Source: CAYYYA01 sp964487895
GTDB lineage: Bacteria; Patescibacteriota; Patescibacteriia; UBA1558; 2-01-FULL-52-15
Direction of reading: 5' to 3'
Length of the DNA: 22,488 nt
Assembly (NCBI GenBank): GCA_964487895.1
Contig: CAZASM010000016.1
Coordinates: 1-22,488 of the forward strand
Positions 19,849-22,488 of this stretch are shown piece after piece. The notes under the pieces are model-generated. The model was not told where the DNA came from, made no database searches, and saw nothing but the letters and a program-made list of their open reading frames with translations. Position 1 is the first letter of the stretch, and each line of letters opens with the position of its first letter. Both the position numbers and the translations under genes were made by a program.

Positions 19849-19857
19849 TGCTATACT
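19849..19857 (+). promoter_or_regulatory. extended -10 promoter of the flippase gene, predicted leaderless
   Basis: TGCTATACT is an extended -10 (TG at 19849-19850, TATACT at 19852-19857). It ends 6 bases before ATG 19864. No good -35 is present at 17-18 bases. The placement matches the alaS promoter. Confidence 0.55.
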
Positions 19858-19863
19858 GCTTAC

Positions 19864-21312
19864 ATGCAAATAACCCCTAGACACATTGCCTCAAATACTG
19901 TCTGGTATATGACTGCGCTGACCTTACAAAAGGTCATTTCTTTTGTTTACTTCACTATCTTAGCCCGCTACCTCAAACCTGAAGGAATAGGGGACTATGC
20001 CTTTGCTACTTCTTTTGTCCTGATCTTCGCGGTCTTTGCTGATCTCGGTATGTCGGCCATTGTCACCAGAGAGATAGCCAAGCAGGATGATAACGGTGAG
20101 AAACTTTTTAACCAAGTTATTTCTTTCAAACTCCTGACGTCATTACTCACTGTCCTAGCATTGATTATTATTTCTCCGTTACTTGTACACGACTCGACCA
20201 CGCTGATACTGATAGCGGTAGCTGGCGTCGCTATGGTGCTTGATGGCTTTACATTACTTTTCTACTCTGGCATTCGTGGTAAGCAAAATCTCGGTTATGA
20301 AAGTCTAGCCACCATGATACATCAGGCTATCATCCTAATCATGGGCTTTATTTTGATCAAACTTCAGTACCCAATTGAAATTCTTATTCTGGCTTTAGTT
20401 GGTGGTAGTACTTTCAATTTTATCTACTCTTTTTGGGTGGCGCGACGTAAGATGGGCTTTACTTTGCACTGGCAATGGGACCAGAAATTACTGCGACATC
20501 TCTGGACCTTGATAGTTCCTTTTGCTCTGACAGCTATCTTTACCAGACTTTATGCTTATACTGATTCAGTTTTACTGAAGCTGATCAAAGGCAGTACCGA
20601 GCTGGGATATTATTCCGTGGCGTACAAAATAACTTTTGCTTTCCAGTTCATTCCGTTAGCTATCATTGCTTCGCTTTATCCAGCCTTTGCTTACTATTGG
20701 AATCATAGTAAAACTGATTTAGCTTCAACCTTCACGAGATCAGTGCAATATTTATTATTAATTTCTTTGCCACTGAGTTTCGGTTTGATAGCTATGGCAC
20801 CATATTTAATACCAAAGCTTTATACTGCCTCATTTAGTCCAGCAATAGTTCCACTGCAGATTCTAATCTTTACTCTACCGTTTTTATTTTTGAACTTTCC
20901 TTTCGGTTCTTTACTTAATGCTATCAATCAGCAAAAATCTCAAACTTTTATCGTAGCTAGTGGCTTAGTCTGGAACGTTATCGTCAACTTACTATTAATC
21001 CCTAAATACGGCGCCAGTGGTGCAGCTGTGGCTTCTACCTCTAGCACTATTTTGGTCTTTATTTTGAGCCTCTGGGTGATAAATAGCCACTTAGCCTATG
21101 AACAGCTCAAAACCCTAATAATAGCCGTTAAAGCCCTAATAATGGCTCTTGGAATGGCCTTCTTGGTCTATTGGTTAGCAGGGGTTGTTAATATGTATCT
21201 AGCTATCCTCATGGCAGGTCTAGCCTATGTCCTAGCTATCTGGTTAGTTGGTTTATTAAAAATTTCTGATATTCGACAGCTACTGACCAGTGTTCGACAA
21301 CAATCAGAATGA
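19864..21312 (+). CDS. oligosaccharide flippase (Wzx/MATE-like)
   Basis: This 482-residue integral membrane protein has about 12-14 hydrophobic helices across its length and belongs to the MOP superfamily of polysaccharide exporters. The family-typical start is I-A-S-N-T-V-W-Y-M-T-A-L-T-L-Q-K. It is followed by L-A-R-Y-L-K-P-E-G-I-G-D-Y-A-F-A-T-S-F and D-L-G-M-S-A-I-V-T-R-E-I-A-K. Later motifs include a L-I-K-G-S-T-E-L-G-Y-Y-S-V-A-Y-K block and Y-G-A-S-G-A-A-V-A-S. It probably flips lipid-linked sugar units across the membrane for a surface polymer. It overlaps the next gene by four bases (ATGA), so the two glycan genes are translated together. Confidence 0.9.
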   Translation: MQITPRHIASNTVWYMTALTLQKVISFVYFTILARYLKPEGIGDYAFATSFVLIFAVFADLGMSAIVTREIAKQDDNGEKLFNQVISFKLLTSLLTVLALIIISPLLVHDSTTLILIAVAGVAMVLDGFTLLFYSGIRGKQNLGYESLATMIHQAIILIMGFILIKLQYPIEILILALVGGSTFNFIYSFWVARRKMGFTLHWQWDQKLLRHLWTLIVPFALTAIFTRLYAYTDSVLLKLIKGSTELGYYSVAYKITFAFQFIPLAIIASLYPAFAYYWNHSKTDLASTFTRSVQYLLLISLPLSFGLIAMAPYLIPKLYTASFSPAIVPLQILIFTLPFLFLNFPFGSLLNAINQQKSQTFIVASGLVWNVIVNLLLIPKYGASGAAVASTSSTILVFILSLWVINSHLAYEQLKTLIIAVKALIMALGMAFLVYWLAGVVNMYLAILMAGLAYVLAIWLVGLLKISDIRQLLTSVRQQSE

Positions 21313-22406
21313 AAAAAACTTTGGTCTTAACCCATGAGTACTATCCGTTCCACGGTGGCGTAGCTAACTACTGCTACGGTTTGTTTTCGCATTTACCAGA
21401 GCAGAATTATCTGGTATCTACAGACATGAAAAAGCAGGAGATTGATTCAAAGAAAACGTTCCCTTCCGCTTTACCAATCTACCGCTTTACCAATCTACTG
21501 ACTCCCTACATTCGTCCTCGCTGGCTGCTCGGCCTCTGGAACGTTAGTCGGTTAGTCAAACGTGAAAAAATAGAAATTATTTTTACTCCTAATATTTTCC
21601 CCTTGGGTCAAATCTGCTACTTACTGTATAAATGGTTACACATTCCCTATATTATTTCCTTACACGGTTTAGATATTCGTTTAGCTTTGAAAAAAAATAA
21701 AAAATTAGCTATCAAAATTTTAGCTTCGGCTCAGCACGTTATCGTCAACAGCCAAGCTACTGCTAATAATATTCATCAGCTTGTTGGGCCGGAGAAAATT
21801 AGTGTTATCACCCCATATCTGCATACGAGTCTGAATACCACTCATGTCGAAAAAGACCCAACCGATACCACTATTAGCTTAATCAGTGTCGGTCGCTTGA
21901 CGAAACGCAAAGGCCACGACATGGTCATACAAGCAATCAATCTTTTGAACAATCCTAATCTGCACTATACTATCATTGGTAGTGGGGCAGAGGAGCAGAA
22001 TCTGCGAAATTTAATACGTGAGTGGAAACTAACAAATCACGTAACGATTAAAACGAAAATTAGCGACGAGGAATTACAGGAGTTATATCAAAACGCCGAC
22101 ATCTTCATCCAAACAACGAGAAATATTGGTGACGATGTCGAAGGCTACGGTATTGTTTACTTGGAAGCTGCTAGTTACCGACTGCCAATTATCGCTAGTC
22201 TGAACACGTCTGTGGAAGAAATATTTGACCAGTCATCTGCTCTGTTAATAGACGGTACGAAACCAGAGAGCATCGCCAACGCTATTACTCAGTTAATCAA
22301 TGAACCAGAGACCAGACTCCGTCTTGGACAGGCTGCTCAGAATCGCTTACAACAATTACCAACTAGGACCGACAAAGCCCAACAATTAGCCAAACTACTA
22401 TCATAA
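21309..22406 (+). CDS. glycosyltransferase, family 4-like (GT-B fold)
   Basis: The 365-residue GT-B enzyme should transfer a sugar from a nucleotide-sugar donor at the cytoplasmic face of the membrane. The N-terminal acceptor domain starts L-V-L-T-H-E-Y-Y-P-F-H-G-G-V-A-N-Y. The linker has I-S-L-H-G-L-D-I. The donor domain begins S-V-G-R-L-T-K-R-K-G-H-D. It includes the late E-G-Y-G-I-V-Y-L-E-A-A-S motif, in which the E-x7-E pair (the second E in Y-L-E) is the family's retaining signature. The donor and acceptor sugars cannot be told. It starts inside the flippase stop codon and is followed one base later by another gene. Confidence 0.9.
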   Translation: MKKTLVLTHEYYPFHGGVANYCYGLFSHLPEQNYLVSTDMKKQEIDSKKTFPSALPIYRFTNLLTPYIRPRWLLGLWNVSRLVKREKIEIIFTPNIFPLGQICYLLYKWLHIPYIISLHGLDIRLALKKNKKLAIKILASAQHVIVNSQATANNIHQLVGPEKISVITPYLHTSLNTTHVEKDPTDTTISLISVGRLTKRKGHDMVIQAINLLNNPNLHYTIIGSGAEEQNLRNLIREWKLTNHVTIKTKISDEELQELYQNADIFIQTTRNIGDDVEGYGIVYLEAASYRLPIIASLNTSVEEIFDQSSALLIDGTKPESIANAITQLINEPETRLRLGQAAQNRLQQLPTRTDKAQQLAKLLS

Positions 22407-22407
22407 G

Positions 22408-22488
22408 ATGAAAAAACGCGACTTAGTACTTATCAATATGTCCAACTATTCTGAATGGGCTAACGGTATCAGCAACCGTAATTTTCAT
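22408..22488 (+). CDS. start of a further gene, probably a glycosyltransferase (partial)
   Basis: The gene runs off the right edge after 27 codons (MKKRDLVLINMSNYSEW, then ANGISNRNFH). The V-L-I-N-M-S-x-Y-S-E-W and N-R-N opening resembles glycosyltransferases of sugar-polymer clusters, and the context supports this. Too little is present to be sure. There is no Shine-Dalgarno, and the gap from the previous stop is one base. Confidence 0.6.
   Translation, partial: MKKRDLVLINMSNYSEWANGISNRNFH

Overview
The window looks like chromosome from a small-genome bacterium of the Candidate Phyla Radiation (Patescibacteria), probably a Parcubacteria-like lineage. This is inferred from gene content and not proven. 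The supporting signs are an archaeal-type AMP phosphorylase, an alanyl-tRNA synthetase that ends after its editing domain, an RNA polymerase alpha subunit without a C-terminal domain, a paired membrane protein and VirD4/TraG-like ATPase, short ribosomal proteins, and forward genes with no Shine-Dalgarno sequence. Several of those genes have promoters placed so that the mRNA would be leaderless or nearly so.

Layout: 1-2139 is a compact run of small accessory enzymes (DUF1653, MazG-like, GNAT, a Tiki/EreA-like protein, YbaK-like deacylase). It is followed by a degenerate palindromic repeat and a terminator. 2329-4939 is secD-secF, with a peptidyl-prolyl isomerase (parvulin) domain inserted in SecD. 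5029-6132 encodes a sigma region 4 / HARE-HTH fusion with its own promoter overlapping the secDF terminator. 6206-9467 is a membrane-anchored protein plus a VirD4-like ATPase with a C-terminal zinc ribbon. 9473-12084 is AMP phosphorylase and mnmA. 12139-13150 holds three very small genes on the minus strand, each with its own promoter, strong Shine-Dalgarno and hairpin terminator. This is unlike everything else in the window. 13308-15062 is alaS.

15110-19238 is a ribosomal/transcription operon in the order infA-rpmJ-rpsM-rpsK-rpsD-rpoA-rplQ-rplM-rpsI. It starts from a near-consensus promoter with a structured leader and ends at a strong intrinsic terminator. CTAC-rich repeats sit directly upstream of three of its start codons. 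19266-19798 is a GIY-YIG nuclease gene between copies of a palindromic repeat, which looks like a small mobile unit. 19864 to the right edge begins a surface polysaccharide cluster: flippase, glycosyltransferase, and the start of another probable glycosyltransferase.

The items most worth a second look are the three-cassette minus-strand array at 12085-13232, the permuted parvulin domain inside SecD, the repeat-flanked GIY-YIG gene, and the overlapping terminator/promoter pairs. No tRNA, rRNA, CRISPR array or replication origin was seen.
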